From positions 1,550,001 through 1,614,000 of the forward strand of contig NZ_SRMB01000001.1 of assembly GCF_004745645.1 (NCBI RefSeq): 64,000 bases of DNA, given 5' to 3'. This DNA is from Hymenobacter metallicola (GTDB taxonomy: Bacteria > Bacteroidota > Bacteroidia > Cytophagales > Hymenobacteraceae). Below are positions 25,774 through 35,077 of the stretch, piece after piece. The position numbers and the translations under genes are program-made. The notes below the pieces were generated by a model. That model was not told where the DNA came from and did no database searches. It worked only from the letters and a program-made list of their open reading frames with translations. Positions within the stretch are counted from its first letter, which is position 1; every line of letters begins with the position of its first letter.

Positions 25774-26205
25774 ATGCCTGTGTTTTCTACTCCTTATCTG
25801 GAAATCTACCACGACGCCCAACTCCAGATTCTCACGGCCAAATGGCTTCGCGGCGTCATGCCCTTCGAGCTGCACCGGGGCTATCACGCCCTGCTCGACC
25901 AGGCAGTGGTATACGACTGCCGCTTTTGGCTGCTCGACATCCGGCGCCGCGCCTGCATCGACTCCTCCGATGTGCTCTGGACGCTGAACGAGTTCTTGCC
26001 CCTGGTGCAGCCCCGCCTAAAGCGCACGACCTACCTGGCTTTTTTGATGGCGCCCCACCACCTGGCCGGCGACCTGGCCGACGGCAAAGTACCCGACTCT
26101 ACCTACTACGATGAGCGGCCCTACCGCAACGAGCGGTTCACGGATACAGAAGCGGCCCTGGCGTGGCTGCAGCACTGCCAGCAGCTCGAAACGGTAGCGC
26201 GCTAA
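25774..26205 (+). CDS. Hypothetical protein, possibly STAS/SpoIIAA-like
   Basis: A 143-residue soluble protein. The opening YLEIYHDAQLQILTAKWLRG and the later CRFWLLDIRRRACIDSSDVL, with alternating beta and helix, resemble SpoIIAA/STAS-like proteins seen in Cytophagales. Nothing catalytic is visible. It is a single gene, 40 bases upstream of the amidohydrolase gene. The family call is tentative. Confidence 0.65.
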   Translation: MPVFSTPYLEIYHDAQLQILTAKWLRGVMPFELHRGYHALLDQAVVYDCRFWLLDIRRRACIDSSDVLWTLNEFLPLVQPRLKRTTYLAFLMAPHHLAGDLADGKVPDSTYYDERPYRNERFTDTEAALAWLQHCQQLETVAR

Positions 26206-26233
26206 CCACTACCGGGGAACGGGCGCCGGTGCG

Positions 26234-26241
26234 TACCTTCG
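26234..26241 (+). promoter_or_regulatory. Probable -7 box of the amidohydrolase gene
   Basis: TACCTTCG ends five bases before ATG 26246; a start of transcription at or next to the A of the ATG would make the mRNA leaderless. Confidence 0.55.
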
Positions 26242-26245
26242 CCCC

Positions 26246-27895
26246 ATGACCTCGACCTTACGTCCCTTCCTGTTACTGCCCCTGCTGGGCTTTGCGGCGT
26301 GTACTTCTTCTTCCCGCCAGCCCGCCGACCTGCTCGTCTACAATGCCACGGTGTACACCGTAGATTCCACCTTCTCCCAGGCCCAGGCCTTTGCCGTGCA
26401 GGACGGCAAGTTTGTGGCCGTGGGCTCGGCCGCTGAGCTGCGCCAGAAGTTTGAGGCCAAGCAGGAAGTAGATGCGCAGGGCCAATTTGTGTATCCGGGC
26501 TTCTACGATGCCCACTGCCACTTCTACCGCTACGCCCTGGGCCTGCGCGACGCCGACCTGGTGGGCACTACCTCCTGGGAGGCCGTGCTGCAAAAGCTGC
26601 AGCAGCACCGCGAGCAGTATCCGCAAGCCGCCTGGCTCACGGGCCGGGGCTGGGACCAGAACGACTGGGACAGTAAGCAGTTTCCGACCAAGGAGGAACT
26701 CGATAAGCGCTTTCCCGACGTGCCGGTATTTATTATCCGGGTCGATGGGCATGCGGCGTTGGTCAACCAGAAGGCCCTGGATTTGGCGGGCGTCACGGCC
26801 CGCACCCCGATTAGCGGGGGCACCATTACGCGCGATGCCCAGGGCCGGCTCACGGGGCTGCTGGTCGACAATGCCGTGGATTTGGTATCGGTGAAGATAC
26901 CCGAGCCAACGGCCACCGAGGCCAACACCCTGCTCTTGCAGGCTCAGCAGCTGTGCCTGGCCGTAGGCCTGACCAGCCTCGCCGACGCGGGCCTCGATAA
27001 GGCGAACATCGACCGGATGGCAGCCCTGCAAAAGCAGAACAAGCTCAAGCTGCGCCTCTACGCCATGCTCAACCCGACGGCGGCCAACAAGGACTTCTAT
27101 TTCAAGAACGGCCCCGTGTTCCAGGACCGGCTGACGGTTTCTTCCTTTAAAGTATATGCCGACGGCGCCCTGGGCTCCCGCGGCGCGTGTTTAGTGGAGC
27201 CCTACCACGACCGGCCCAAGGAAACCGGCTTCCTGCTCTCGACCGAGAAGGAATACCGACAGCTGGCTAAGGAAATTGCGGCCAGCAAGTTTCAGATGAA
27301 CACCCACGCCATCGGCGACTCGGCCAACCGCATCATTCTCAACATCTACGGCGAGGCCTTGCAAGGGCAGAAAGACCGGCGCTGGCGCATTGAGCACGCC
27401 CAGGTTATTACCCCCGCCGACATGCCCAAGTTCGGGCAGTTCGGCATCGTACCTTCCGTGCAGCCCACCCACGCCACCTCCGATATGTACTGGGCCGGCG
27501 AGCGGCTGGGAGCCCAGCGTCTGAAAACGGCTTATGCCTACGAAGAGCTGCGCAAGCAATACGGCCAGGTAGCTATTGGTTCCGATTTCCCGGTGGAGGA
27601 TATCAACCCCATGTTTGGCTTCCACTCGGCCGTGGCCCGGCAGGACGCCAAGAACTACCCTAACGGCGGCTTCCAGATGGAAAATGCCCTGAGCCGCCCC
27701 GACGCCCTGCGCGGCATGACCACCTGGGCCGCCCACGCTGCTTTCGAGGACCAGCAGAAAGGCAGCATCAAGCCCGGTATGGCCGCCGACTTCGTAGTGC
27801 TCAACAAAGATTTGCTCAAAGCCCCCGCCGCCGAGTTGCGCGGAGCCCAGGTGCAGCAGACCTGGATTGCCGGCGAGCAGGTCTACAAGCGTTAA
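26246..27895 (+). CDS. Amidohydrolase family (YtcJ-like) lipoprotein
   Basis: A 549-residue metal-dependent hydrolase with a lipoprotein signal (LLGFAAC, Cys near residue 19). YDAHCHFYRY near 90 is the HxH metal motif, NTHAIGDSAN near 354 and IEHAQVI near 385 carry the next His ligands, and AIGSDFPVEDINP near 447 the Asp. The C-terminal SIKPGMAADFVVLNKDLL is the typical composite beta domain. YtcJ-like proteins act on unknown amide or formyl substrates; here the enzyme would sit in the envelope. A repeat cluster and terminator follow. Confidence 0.88.
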   Translation: MTSTLRPFLLLPLLGFAACTSSSRQPADLLVYNATVYTVDSTFSQAQAFAVQDGKFVAVGSAAELRQKFEAKQEVDAQGQFVYPGFYDAHCHFYRYALGLRDADLVGTTSWEAVLQKLQQHREQYPQAAWLTGRGWDQNDWDSKQFPTKEELDKRFPDVPVFIIRVDGHAALVNQKALDLAGVTARTPISGGTITRDAQGRLTGLLVDNAVDLVSVKIPEPTATEANTLLLQAQQLCLAVGLTSLADAGLDKANIDRMAALQKQNKLKLRLYAMLNPTAANKDFYFKNGPVFQDRLTVSSFKVYADGALGSRGACLVEPYHDRPKETGFLLSTEKEYRQLAKEIAASKFQMNTHAIGDSANRIILNIYGEALQGQKDRRWRIEHAQVITPADMPKFGQFGIVPSVQPTHATSDMYWAGERLGAQRLKTAYAYEELRKQYGQVAIGSDFPVEDINPMFGFHSAVARQDAKNYPNGGFQMENALSRPDALRGMTTWAAHAAFEDQQKGSIKPGMAADFVVLNKDLLKAPAAELRGAQVQQTWIAGEQVYKR

Positions 27896-27929
27896 GGTAA
27901 AGGAGGGGCATGTGCTGAAACCTTAAGCA

Positions 27930-28208
27930 GCACGTGTCCTTGCGAGGCAAGAAGCCATCCGTCCGCTGCAATGTGCTGAGCTTCCTTTATTGAAAAGCCC
28001 TGACGTTAGCAAACGTCAGGGCTTTTCAATTGGCTGTAGAGACGCATACTCGCGTCTTGTCGTTGAACAACAACCGTTGGTGCGGCGCTGACAAGGAGAT
28101 GCTACTACGTGTCTCTACAGCGGGCAACACTGAAAGGCTTTCTAGTGAAAGGCCGGGGCTACTGCGGAGGGAACGGATGGCTTCGGCCTTCCGCCTCGCA
28201 AGGACACC
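27930..28208. repeat. Cluster of nested intergenic palindromes
   Basis: Outer arms at 27930-27973 (GTGTCCTTGCGAGGCAAGAA, then GCCATCCGTCCGCTG) and 28162-28208 (ACGGATGGCTTC, then GCCTCGCAAGGACACC) are inverted copies of the element also found at 14691-14879 and 45497-45546. Inside lie a terminator (27990-28029) and a second palindrome with perfect 10-bp ends, CTGTAGAGAC at 28034-28043 and GTCTCTACAG at 28111-28120, whose core CGCATACTCGCGTC recurs near 30509 and 34982. Confidence 0.75.
27990..28029. terminator. Bidirectional terminator
   Basis: TTGAAAAGCCCTGACGTT and its exact complement form an 18-bp stem around a 4-base loop, between the amidohydrolase (+) and DinB (-) genes. Confidence 0.9.
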
Positions 28209-28210
28209 GT

Positions 28211-28732
28211 CTACCGCACGGGTGCTTCGTCGGCGGAGCCGCCGTAGATGGCGGGCACGGGAATATCGAGCAGACGCAGGTAGACGCTCAGCTGGCCGCG
28301 GTGATGAATCAGGTGGTTGAGGACCAGGGTGCGGGCCACGGTGGCCCGGGGCACGCTCATGATAACCTGTTCGCCACGGCGCATGGTCCAGAGGGCGTGA
28401 AAGGTGGCATCGTCGACGCCGGCCAGCGCCTTGTGGATGTTCTCGGCGTTGATGTCGAAGCGGCGCAGCACTTCGTCGGTCGTCGTGGGCGAGTCCGGCA
28501 TTTTCAGCACGGCCATGTCGGTTTCGGGGCCTTGCAACGACATTTCCAGAAAACCTACCAGGTTGGCCATGTGCGAAGCCAGCGTCCCCAGCTTCATCGA
28601 CTTCGTGTGGGGCTGCCAGCTGAACTGTTCGGTCGGTACCCGCTCCAGCATTCGGCGGGTAAGCATCAATTCACGCTTGAGCTCTTGGCTCAGCGCTGTT
28701 TGCAGGGAAGATTGGGTGGTAGCTGTCGACAT
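28211..28732 (-). CDS. DinB family protein
   Basis: A 173-residue four-helix DinB/YfiT-type protein. Three His positions suit a metal site: ASHMANL near 51 and LNHLIHHRGQL near 140. Members include thiol transferases such as bacillithiol transferases, and many of unknown role. The frame runs to 28819, but ATG 28732 (MSTATTQSSLQ) matches the family's N-terminus. Confidence 0.85.
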   Translation of the reverse strand: MSTATTQSSLQTALSQELKRELMLTRRMLERVPTEQFSWQPHTKSMKLGTLASHMANLVGFLEMSLQGPETDMAVLKMPDSPTTTDEVLRRFDINAENIHKALAGVDDATFHALWTMRRGEQVIMSVPRATVARTLVLNHLIHHRGQLSVYLRLLDIPVPAIYGGSADEAPVR

Positions 28733-28814
28733 AGAACAAAAAAGAAAAGTGAAGGAGGCCGGAACAGAGTGACAAGCAGCCCACTTCCAAAATGTTCGTC
28801 GGCGGCCAGAAATA

Positions 28815-28849
28815 CCCAAAAGCCCCGCTCGTGAGCAGGGCTTTTGGGG
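28815..28849. terminator. Terminator of the MFS gene
   Basis: CCCAAAAGCCC and GGGCTTTTGGG pair just beyond the stop of the minus-strand transporter gene. Confidence 0.8.
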
Positions 28850-28862
28850 TAAGTACTTCGTC

Positions 28863-30299
28863 TTATTTCACGGAAGCTGGCATGCCCACATTGGGCGTAG
28901 CGGGCGGCGGCCCGACAGCGGCATTGCTGGGAGTCGGCTCGTCGCGCAGCTTCTTGCCGCGTAGCGTGAGCAGAAACAGCAGGCCCAGCACAAAAAACAC
29001 GATGAGCGACAAAATGCTGTTGCGCATGGAGCCCGTAATCTGGGCAATAACGCCGAACACGGCCGTGCCGATTACAATGCTCAATTTCTCGGTTACGTCG
29101 AAAAAGCTAAAGAAAGCCGCCGTATTCGGCGTATTTTCGGGCATAATCTTAGAGTAGGTACTACGCGACAGGCTTTGAATAGCGCCCATAGTCAGGCCAA
29201 TAACCGAAGCCAGGGCATAGAAGCTCCAACCGGCCTGCACGTAGTAGCCCGCTACGCAGATCAGCATCCAGATAAACACCGACCAACTCAGGGCCCGCGT
29301 GTTGCCGATACGCTCCGAGAGCTTGGAAAACAGCCAGGCCCCCAGAATACCCACCAGTTGCAAGAGTAGGATAGTCAGAATCAGGGCCGAGCTTTCGAGT
29401 TTCAGCTCCTCATCACCAAAAATCGTGGCCACGTACATCACCGTCTGTACACCCATATTGTAGGTGAAGTAAGCCAGCAGAAAGCGTTTCAGGTTGGGTA
29501 GGTGCTTGAGTTGATTCCAGACCTTGCCTAGTTCGCGGAAACCGTTGAGCAGCCAGCCTGAGTCGTCGGAGCTGCTGGCGGCCCGGCCCGGGTCGGCGGG
29601 CAGAGTTAGGAAAGGAATCTGGGCAAACCCGGCCCACCAGATGCCGGTCAGCAAAAAGGCCAGGCGGGTGGCAAACCCCTCTTCCAGACCAAGCTTGTCG
29701 TGCCCCATAATCAGGCCCAGGCAGATAACGAGCAAGAGCACCGAGCCGATGTAGCCCATGGAAAAGCCCCTTGCCGAGAGGGAGTCGTACTTTTCCTCGG
29801 AGGAAATCAGGGGTAGGTAGGAGTTGTAAAACACGATGGAACCCGAGAAGCCCACCGTAGCCGAAATGAAAATAAAGGTGCTGGCCGTAAAGGTATCGGG
29901 GGTAAAAAAGAACAAGGCGGCGCAGGAAAGGGCCCCCAGGTAGCAGAAGATCTGCATGAACAGCTTCTTGCGGCCCGAAAAGTCGGCCAGCGAGGTCAGG
30001 AAGGGGCTAATCAAGGCAATAAGCAGGAAGGCAGCCGATATGGCGTAGGTTAGCAGCGACGAGCCCGGCACCTGGAAGCCCAGAAAGTCGACCGGGCTTT
30101 TGCCGCTGTCGGTCTGGGTTACTTGCTTCACCATTGCCCCCCAGTAAATCGGAAAAATGGAGCTGGTGATTACCAGCGGATACACCGAATTGGCCCAGTC
30201 GTAGAACGTCCAGCCGCGGGTAATGCGCTTGTCGTCCTTGGGGATATCACTGAAAGAAGCATCCGGCGCGGCGGCTGGAGCAGAAGAGGCGGTGGTCAT
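28863..30299 (-). CDS. MFS transporter, UMF1 (Atg22-like) family
   Basis: A 478-residue inner-membrane protein with about 12 transmembrane segments. RGWTFYDWANSVYPLVITSS near residue 30 is the hallmark N-terminal helix of the UMF1/Atg22 family, and GAIQSLSRSTYSKIMPENT near 390 the second signature loop. Vacuolar Atg22 exports amino acids; the bacterial substrate is unknown. The frame extends to 30509, but MTTASSAPAA at 30299, followed by a short Ala-rich tail, is the likelier start. Confidence 0.88.
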   Translation of the reverse strand: MTTASSAPAAAPDASFSDIPKDDKRITRGWTFYDWANSVYPLVITSSIFPIYWGAMVKQVTQTDSGKSPVDFLGFQVPGSSLLTYAISAAFLLIALISPFLTSLADFSGRKKLFMQIFCYLGALSCAALFFFTPDTFTASTFIFISATVGFSGSIVFYNSYLPLISSEEKYDSLSARGFSMGYIGSVLLLVICLGLIMGHDKLGLEEGFATRLAFLLTGIWWAGFAQIPFLTLPADPGRAASSSDDSGWLLNGFRELGKVWNQLKHLPNLKRFLLAYFTYNMGVQTVMYVATIFGDEELKLESSALILTILLLQLVGILGAWLFSKLSERIGNTRALSWSVFIWMLICVAGYYVQAGWSFYALASVIGLTMGAIQSLSRSTYSKIMPENTPNTAAFFSFFDVTEKLSIVIGTAVFGVIAQITGSMRNSILSLIVFFVLGLLFLLTLRGKKLRDEPTPSNAAVGPPPATPNVGMPASVK

Positions 30300-30508
30300 G
30301 GAGGCAGAGGTTGGCAGTGTGGTGCTGGGCAAGATAACGGGATTTCCGCGTTGCCGTTGCCGAGCTTGTAGGCTTACCGGGCTGGGAGTTCGCAGAAATG
30401 CTCGGTCGTGGTAAGCAGTCCAGCAAGCAAAACGCCTTTCACATTGAATACTGGTTGCCCTACCGGCAAGAAAGGACTGCTCTATATTCTGTAAAATAGA
30501 ATCAGCCA

Positions 30509-30533
30509 TGCAACGCGGATACGCGCCTCTAGG
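30509..30533. repeat. Copy of the GAGACGC...GCGTC intergenic element
   Basis: On the minus strand this reads TAGAGGCGCGTATCCGCGTT, close to the element at 28034 and 34982. It overlaps the 3' end of mocA. Confidence 0.45.
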
Positions 30534-31152
30534 CCGTTTCGGTATCGGGCTGGCTGGCTATGAGCTGCTGGTACTGCGCGGGCGTATCTACATCTACCGC
30601 CCCGCCGGCGAAGGGTATGGCTGCTACCAGTTCCGGATGCTGGCGCAGTACCAGGGCTGCCCCGGCCGCATCGGGCAGCGCCCGCAGCAAGCCCAAGGCC
30701 TTGGCCGCGAACAGCACCGGCACACCCCGCACGCCGTCGTACTCACTGGCCACGATGGGCCGGCCGGTAGTGGCTTGGGTTTCGTGGAGCTGGCGCAGCA
30801 GGGCGGGCGTCACGTAGGGTTGGTCGCAGAGCATAATAGTAAGTGCTGACAACGGGCCGGTGGCCTCGAGGGCACGTAGGCCCCATTTCAGCGAAGCACC
30901 CATGCCCCGCGCCCATTCCGGGCAGCGCACCGTTTGCAGCGGCAGCCCGGTTAGCTCGGGCAGCAGCTCATCGTGCAGGGCCCCGGTTACGACAACAATA
31001 GCCCCGCCGCCCGCCGCCGCTACCGCTGTTTCCGCCGCGCGCCGCAGCAAGGTCTGGCCCTGGTACATCAACAGCTGTTTGGGTTGGCCTAAACGGGACG
31101 ATGAGCCAGCGGCCAGCAAGAGAACAGCAGGCCCGGGTCCTACCGGCCGCAT
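30529..31152 (-). CDS. mocA: Molybdenum cofactor cytidylyltransferase (MocA-like)
   Basis: A 207-residue nucleotidyltransferase. VLLLAAGSSSRLGQPKQLL (residues 10-28) is the CTP-binding loop of MobA/MocA-type enzymes, ARGMGASLKWGL near 83 and LTIMLCDQPYVTP near 105 follow. MocA adds CMP to molybdopterin to give the cytosine dinucleotide form used by PaoABC-type aldehyde oxidoreductases, which fits the neighbours. Its ATG overlaps the xdhC stop by one base (TAATG), indicating translational coupling. Confidence 0.85.
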   Translation of the reverse strand: MRPVGPGPAVLLLAAGSSSRLGQPKQLLMYQGQTLLRRAAETAVAAAGGGAIVVVTGALHDELLPELTGLPLQTVRCPEWARGMGASLKWGLRALEATGPLSALTIMLCDQPYVTPALLRQLHETQATTGRPIVASEYDGVRGVPVLFAAKALGLLRALPDAAGAALVLRQHPELVAAIPFAGGAVDVDTPAQYQQLIASQPDTETA

Positions 31153-32339
31153 TACAGACTGCAGGCCGCGTCGGCCTGACCTTCCACGACCAATGCCCCG
31201 TTGGAATGCAGGGGCGGATGAATCGGGTGGGGCGAGTCGCGCAGAAAGCCCGCGGGCCGGCCGGCCAGCACCGCCTGTATTTCAGCCACAATAGACAGGG
31301 CAATTTCCTCGGGGGTTTCGCCGCCCAGGTTCAGGCCAATCGGGCTGTAGAGCCGGCCTTCGAGCTGCTGGGCTGCCTCGGGTACTTCCTGCTGCAAATC
31401 GGCCAGCAGCCGCTCGTACTTTTTGCGCGGCCCCAGCAGCCCAATATAGCGGGTAGGCGCCGCCAACAGGTGACGCAGCACGGCCAGGTCGTAGTAGTAG
31501 TTGTGGGTCATGAGCAGGGCAAAGCTACGGTCGTGCGGCTCCTGCTCCACTTGGCCCAGGGGCAGTACGCGCACCGCTTCGGCCTCGGGAAACCGCTGGG
31601 CCTGGGCTTGAGCCGGGCGCCCGTCCACCACCTGCACCCGCCAGCCCAAACCGGCCGCCAAGCGCACCACGGGCTGCACGTCGTTGCCGGCCCCATACAC
31701 GGTCAGGCGCACCGGGGGCCGCAGCAACTCCAGACACACCCGCACCGTGCTACTGCCGGCGGCGTAGTGGCGCGTCGCCGGCTGCCCGGCCGCTAGGGCG
31801 GCGTGGGCATCGGTCAGAATAGCGCGGTAGAGCTCAGTACCGGCCAGCAAGTTGCCCTGGGTGTTGCCGTCGGCCGTTAGTAGCAGCCGCTGCCCCATCT
31901 GGGCCGCCGCACCCGTGCCGGCCATACCGAATACGGTGGCTACCACGGCCAGGGCCTCTACCCCACCCGCCCAGCGCCGCAGCAGCTCCAGGGGATTATC
32001 GGGGTTGTGAAAATCCAGGGGTTCGAGCAGAATCTGGACGACACCCTGGCAGCCCAGAGCTGCGCCAAACTGCAGATCATCGTCCGGGTCGGTCGAGTCG
32101 TAGGTCACCACGGTGGGGCGCCCCTGCAAGATGGTTTGGCGGGCCCGGCGGCGGGCGTCGCCCTCGAGGCAGCCGCCGCTGATGGCTCCGGTAAGCTGGC
32201 CTTCAACCGTGACGAGCATGCGGGCCCCGGGCCGGCGGTAGGCCGAGCCGGCCACGTCGACCACCGAGGCCAGAGCGCAAGCCCGGCCCGCGGTGCGGTG
32301 TTCGTCGTAGGCAATGATAAGGCGTTGTAATTCAGTCAT
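31152..32339 (-). CDS. xdhC: XdhC family protein (molybdoenzyme maturation)
   Basis: A 395-residue protein with the XdhC_CoxI N-terminal domain (ALASVVDVAGSAYRRPGARM near 22, then GAISGGCLEGD near 50) and a C-terminal Rossmann domain (VRLTVYGAGNDVQPVVRL near 220, LLMTHNYYYDLAVLRHLL near 280, YIGLLGPRKKYERL near 303). XdhC/PaoD proteins bind the molybdenum cofactor, promote its sulfuration and insert it into the large subunit. Located directly upstream of mocA and downstream of paoC. Confidence 0.9.
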   Translation of the reverse strand: MTELQRLIIAYDEHRTAGRACALASVVDVAGSAYRRPGARMLVTVEGQLTGAISGGCLEGDARRRARQTILQGRPTVVTYDSTDPDDDLQFGAALGCQGVVQILLEPLDFHNPDNPLELLRRWAGGVEALAVVATVFGMAGTGAAAQMGQRLLLTADGNTQGNLLAGTELYRAILTDAHAALAAGQPATRHYAAGSSTVRVCLELLRPPVRLTVYGAGNDVQPVVRLAAGLGWRVQVVDGRPAQAQAQRFPEAEAVRVLPLGQVEQEPHDRSFALLMTHNYYYDLAVLRHLLAAPTRYIGLLGPRKKYERLLADLQQEVPEAAQQLEGRLYSPIGLNLGGETPEEIALSIVAEIQAVLAGRPAGFLRDSPHPIHPPLHSNGALVVEGQADAACSL

Positions 32340-32632
32340 CTTACTCGTACTCCTAAGCTCTGCGGGGCAGTGGGTTGGCTTTTTATAACAGGTTTTGGCC
32401 GCTTGCAGTTACGGACTTGGGGACAAAAAAGGCCGGAAAGGGTTGTTAAAGTCGTTTTACAGCGTCCAGCAGCCGACAGCCCACTGACCTGCGTCGGGTA
32501 CCGGGCCAACGACGGCAGGCCAAGCGGCAGAGATGCGCTGGCGATGCTCAGCAGGACTTTTTTACAACTGCTTCAGCACGCGAGATGCCGCCCTGCGCTC
32601 AACATGGCCTCCTTTCCAGGTACTGTTCTGAG
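32340..32632. other. Intergenic stretch between paoC and xdhC
   Basis: About 290 bases with no ORF of note. AGATGCGCTGGCGATGCTC followed by AGCAGGAC at 32531-32557 is a degenerate half of the palindrome found at 39928-39979. No clear terminator, so xdhC-mocA may or may not be cotranscribed with paoABC. Confidence 0.5.
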
Positions 32633-34969
32633 CTACACGGCTAGGCTGTTCATCACTTTATCGGGCGTAATGGGCAGGCTGCGAATTCGCTTGCCGGTGG
32701 CATGAAATACAGCGTTAGCCACCGCCGCCGCTACACCCACCATCGAGATTTCTCCAATGCCTTTCACGCCCATTGCATTGATGTAGGGGTCGTGCTCGTC
32801 GATGAATTCCACGGTCATGTCGGGAATGTCGGCGTTGACGGGAATGTGGTACTCGCCCAGGCTGGCGTTGGTGTAGCGGGCCAGGTTGGGGTCCCGGAAG
32901 GTTTCCTCCATCAGAGCATTGCCAATGCCGAAGATGCTGCCGCCGATAATCTGGGAGCGGGCCGTTTTGGCGTTCAGGATGCGGCCGGCCCCGTGTACGC
33001 TCACCCAGCGCGTGACGCGCACGGTGCCTACCTCCGGGTCGACGCGCACCTCGCAGAAGTGCACCCCGAACGAGTGCATGGAGTGGCCGCCCTTATCGTC
33101 CTCGTGGCCCGAGTCGGCGGGGCCGGGGGCGCGGCCGGTTTCGTAGCCGGCCCCGTACTTGCCCTGGCCGCTGCCCTCGATGTCGGGCATGTCGGCCCGC
33201 TTCATCAGAGCCATGAAGTCTTCCCCTTTCGTTTTGTCGGTTTTGAGCACCAGCCGGCCTTTCTCAGCCACCACGTCGGCCGCCTTGGCCCGGTACAGGG
33301 GCGACTTTTTATCCTGAATAGCCAGCTTGGTCAGCTTTTGCCACACATCCTGGGCCGCCATGTAGATAGACGACGACACGGTGCCGGCCGCCACCGAGCC
33401 GCCCGAGTTGGGGGCCGTGGGCAGGCGGGTGTCGCCCAGCTCGAAGCGCACTTTATCGGGCGCGATGCCCAGCGAATCGGCCGCTACCTGCGTCATTACG
33501 GTGTAAGTACCGGTTCCGAGGTCGGTGGCGCCGGTCTGCACCAGGGCGTGGCCGTCGGCGTAGAGGCGGATGCGGGCCGTACCCTGGTTGTTGTGCACCG
33601 GGTAAGAAGCCGTGGCCATGCCCATGCCCATCAGGTAGCGCCCCTGGCGGGTAGCCCCGTTCTTGGGATTACGCTTGCTCCAGCCAAAGAGCTCGGCCCC
33701 GCGGGCGTAGCATTGCTTCAGGCTCTTGCTGCTCCAGGGTTTGCCGTTGGTAGGGTCCTTGTCGGCGTAGTTCAGCAACCGGATCTGTAGCGGGTCGATG
33801 CCGAGCTGGGCGGCCAAATCGTCCATGCTGCACTCAATGGCGAACGAGCCGGGCGCCTCGCCGGGGGCCCGGGTAAAGGTGGACGTCATCACGTTGGCCC
33901 GGCCCAGCTGGTAGGTCGATTCGAACGCGGGACAGTTGTAGAGCAGGTTGATGATGCGGCTGTTGGGCTCGGCGTAGTTGTCCCAGGGCGAGGTGGTGGA
34001 AGTTTTCTCGTGAATCAGGGCCGTGAGCCTGCCTTCCCGGGTAGCGCCCAGCTTCAGGGTCTGGTGCTGGTCTTCGCGGTGGCCCATGCTGGTAAACTGC
34101 TGGGGCCGGGTGAGCGACAGGCGCACGGGCCGGCCCACGGCTTTGGCCGCCTGCACCGTCAGAATGGTGTGGGGCCAAGTCGAGCCCTTGCAGCCAAAGC
34201 CCCCGCCCAGGTACTTGGTCACGACCCGCACCTGTTCGGTAGGCAGCCCCAGCATGGCCGACAACGCCTTTTGGGTGCGCGTCACGCCCTGGGTCGACTC
34301 GTAGACCGTCACCCGGTCGGGCCCTTCCCACACGGCCGTGGTAGCCCCGGGCTCCATAGGGTTGTGGTGGTTGATGGCGTGCTCGTAGGTAGCCGTGAGC
34401 TGAATGGGCGAAGCGGCAAAGGCTTCCTGGGGGTTGCCGCGCCGGGTGTGGCCGGGCGTTTTGCCATCCTGCACCTTTTCGGGGTCAAACACCTGGGCCT
34501 TGGGGTCCAGAAACGACACCACGGGCTTTTCCACGGCATAATTCACCTTGACCAGCGAGGCGGCGTGCACAGCCCGGTCGTAGGTGTCGGCCACGACCAG
34601 GGCCACCGGCTGGCCGGCATAGTGCACTTGGTCGGAGGTGAGCGGCAAGAAGCCCATGGGCGCGCCGATGGCCTTTTTGCTGTCGGGGTCGTTGGGCGTT
34701 TTGGCTAGCTTGGGCAGGTTCAGGTGGGTCAGAATGGCCAGGACGCCAGGCTCCTTCGCTGCTACCGACGTATCGATACTCTGAATTTTGCCCCGGGCAA
34801 TTTCGCTGGTTCGCAACACGCCATACGTCAGCCCGGGCAGCTTGTACTCGGCCGAGTATTTAGCCTGCCCGGTTACTTTGGCAAAGCCATCGACCCGGTC
34901 GAGGGGCTGCCCGACTATGCCGCCCGTGCCAGGGCCGTTGGTTTCGAAGAAAGCGGGTTCGTTATCCAT
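32633..34969 (-). CDS. paoC: Molybdopterin-binding subunit of a PaoC/YagR-type aldehyde oxidoreductase
   Basis: A 778-residue catalytic subunit of the xanthine dehydrogenase family. The N-terminal domain begins IVGQPLDRVDGFAKVTGQAK near 18, YLGGGFGCKGS near 253 is the conserved Mo-domain loop, GTGTYTVMTQVAADSLG near 495 binds the dinucleotide, and KGIGEISMVGVAAAVANAV near 745 holds the active-site Glu (GxGE). It would oxidise aldehydes to acids, with electrons passing to the FeS and FAD subunits. Third gene of a paoA-paoB-paoC order. Confidence 0.9.
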   Translation of the reverse strand: MDNEPAFFETNGPGTGGIVGQPLDRVDGFAKVTGQAKYSAEYKLPGLTYGVLRTSEIARGKIQSIDTSVAAKEPGVLAILTHLNLPKLAKTPNDPDSKKAIGAPMGFLPLTSDQVHYAGQPVALVVADTYDRAVHAASLVKVNYAVEKPVVSFLDPKAQVFDPEKVQDGKTPGHTRRGNPQEAFAASPIQLTATYEHAINHHNPMEPGATTAVWEGPDRVTVYESTQGVTRTQKALSAMLGLPTEQVRVVTKYLGGGFGCKGSTWPHTILTVQAAKAVGRPVRLSLTRPQQFTSMGHREDQHQTLKLGATREGRLTALIHEKTSTTSPWDNYAEPNSRIINLLYNCPAFESTYQLGRANVMTSTFTRAPGEAPGSFAIECSMDDLAAQLGIDPLQIRLLNYADKDPTNGKPWSSKSLKQCYARGAELFGWSKRNPKNGATRQGRYLMGMGMATASYPVHNNQGTARIRLYADGHALVQTGATDLGTGTYTVMTQVAADSLGIAPDKVRFELGDTRLPTAPNSGGSVAAGTVSSSIYMAAQDVWQKLTKLAIQDKKSPLYRAKAADVVAEKGRLVLKTDKTKGEDFMALMKRADMPDIEGSGQGKYGAGYETGRAPGPADSGHEDDKGGHSMHSFGVHFCEVRVDPEVGTVRVTRWVSVHGAGRILNAKTARSQIIGGSIFGIGNALMEETFRDPNLARYTNASLGEYHIPVNADIPDMTVEFIDEHDPYINAMGVKGIGEISMVGVAAAVANAVFHATGKRIRSLPITPDKVMNSLAV

Positions 34970-34981
34970 AAGTAGGGTATA

Positions 34982-35004
34982 ATAGAAGCGCGTATTCGCG
35001 TCTT
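34982..35004. repeat. Copy of the GAGACGC...GCGTC intergenic element
   Basis: TAGAAGCGCGTATTCGCGTC, followed by TTA, resembles the core at 28036-28058. It lies between paoB and paoC. Confidence 0.5.
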
Positions 35005-35077
35005 ACTTCTTGCTGCTGTTGCCAACCGGGTTCAATGCGGCGGCGGACTATTTAATGGCGCACCTCTGCAAGTGTCT

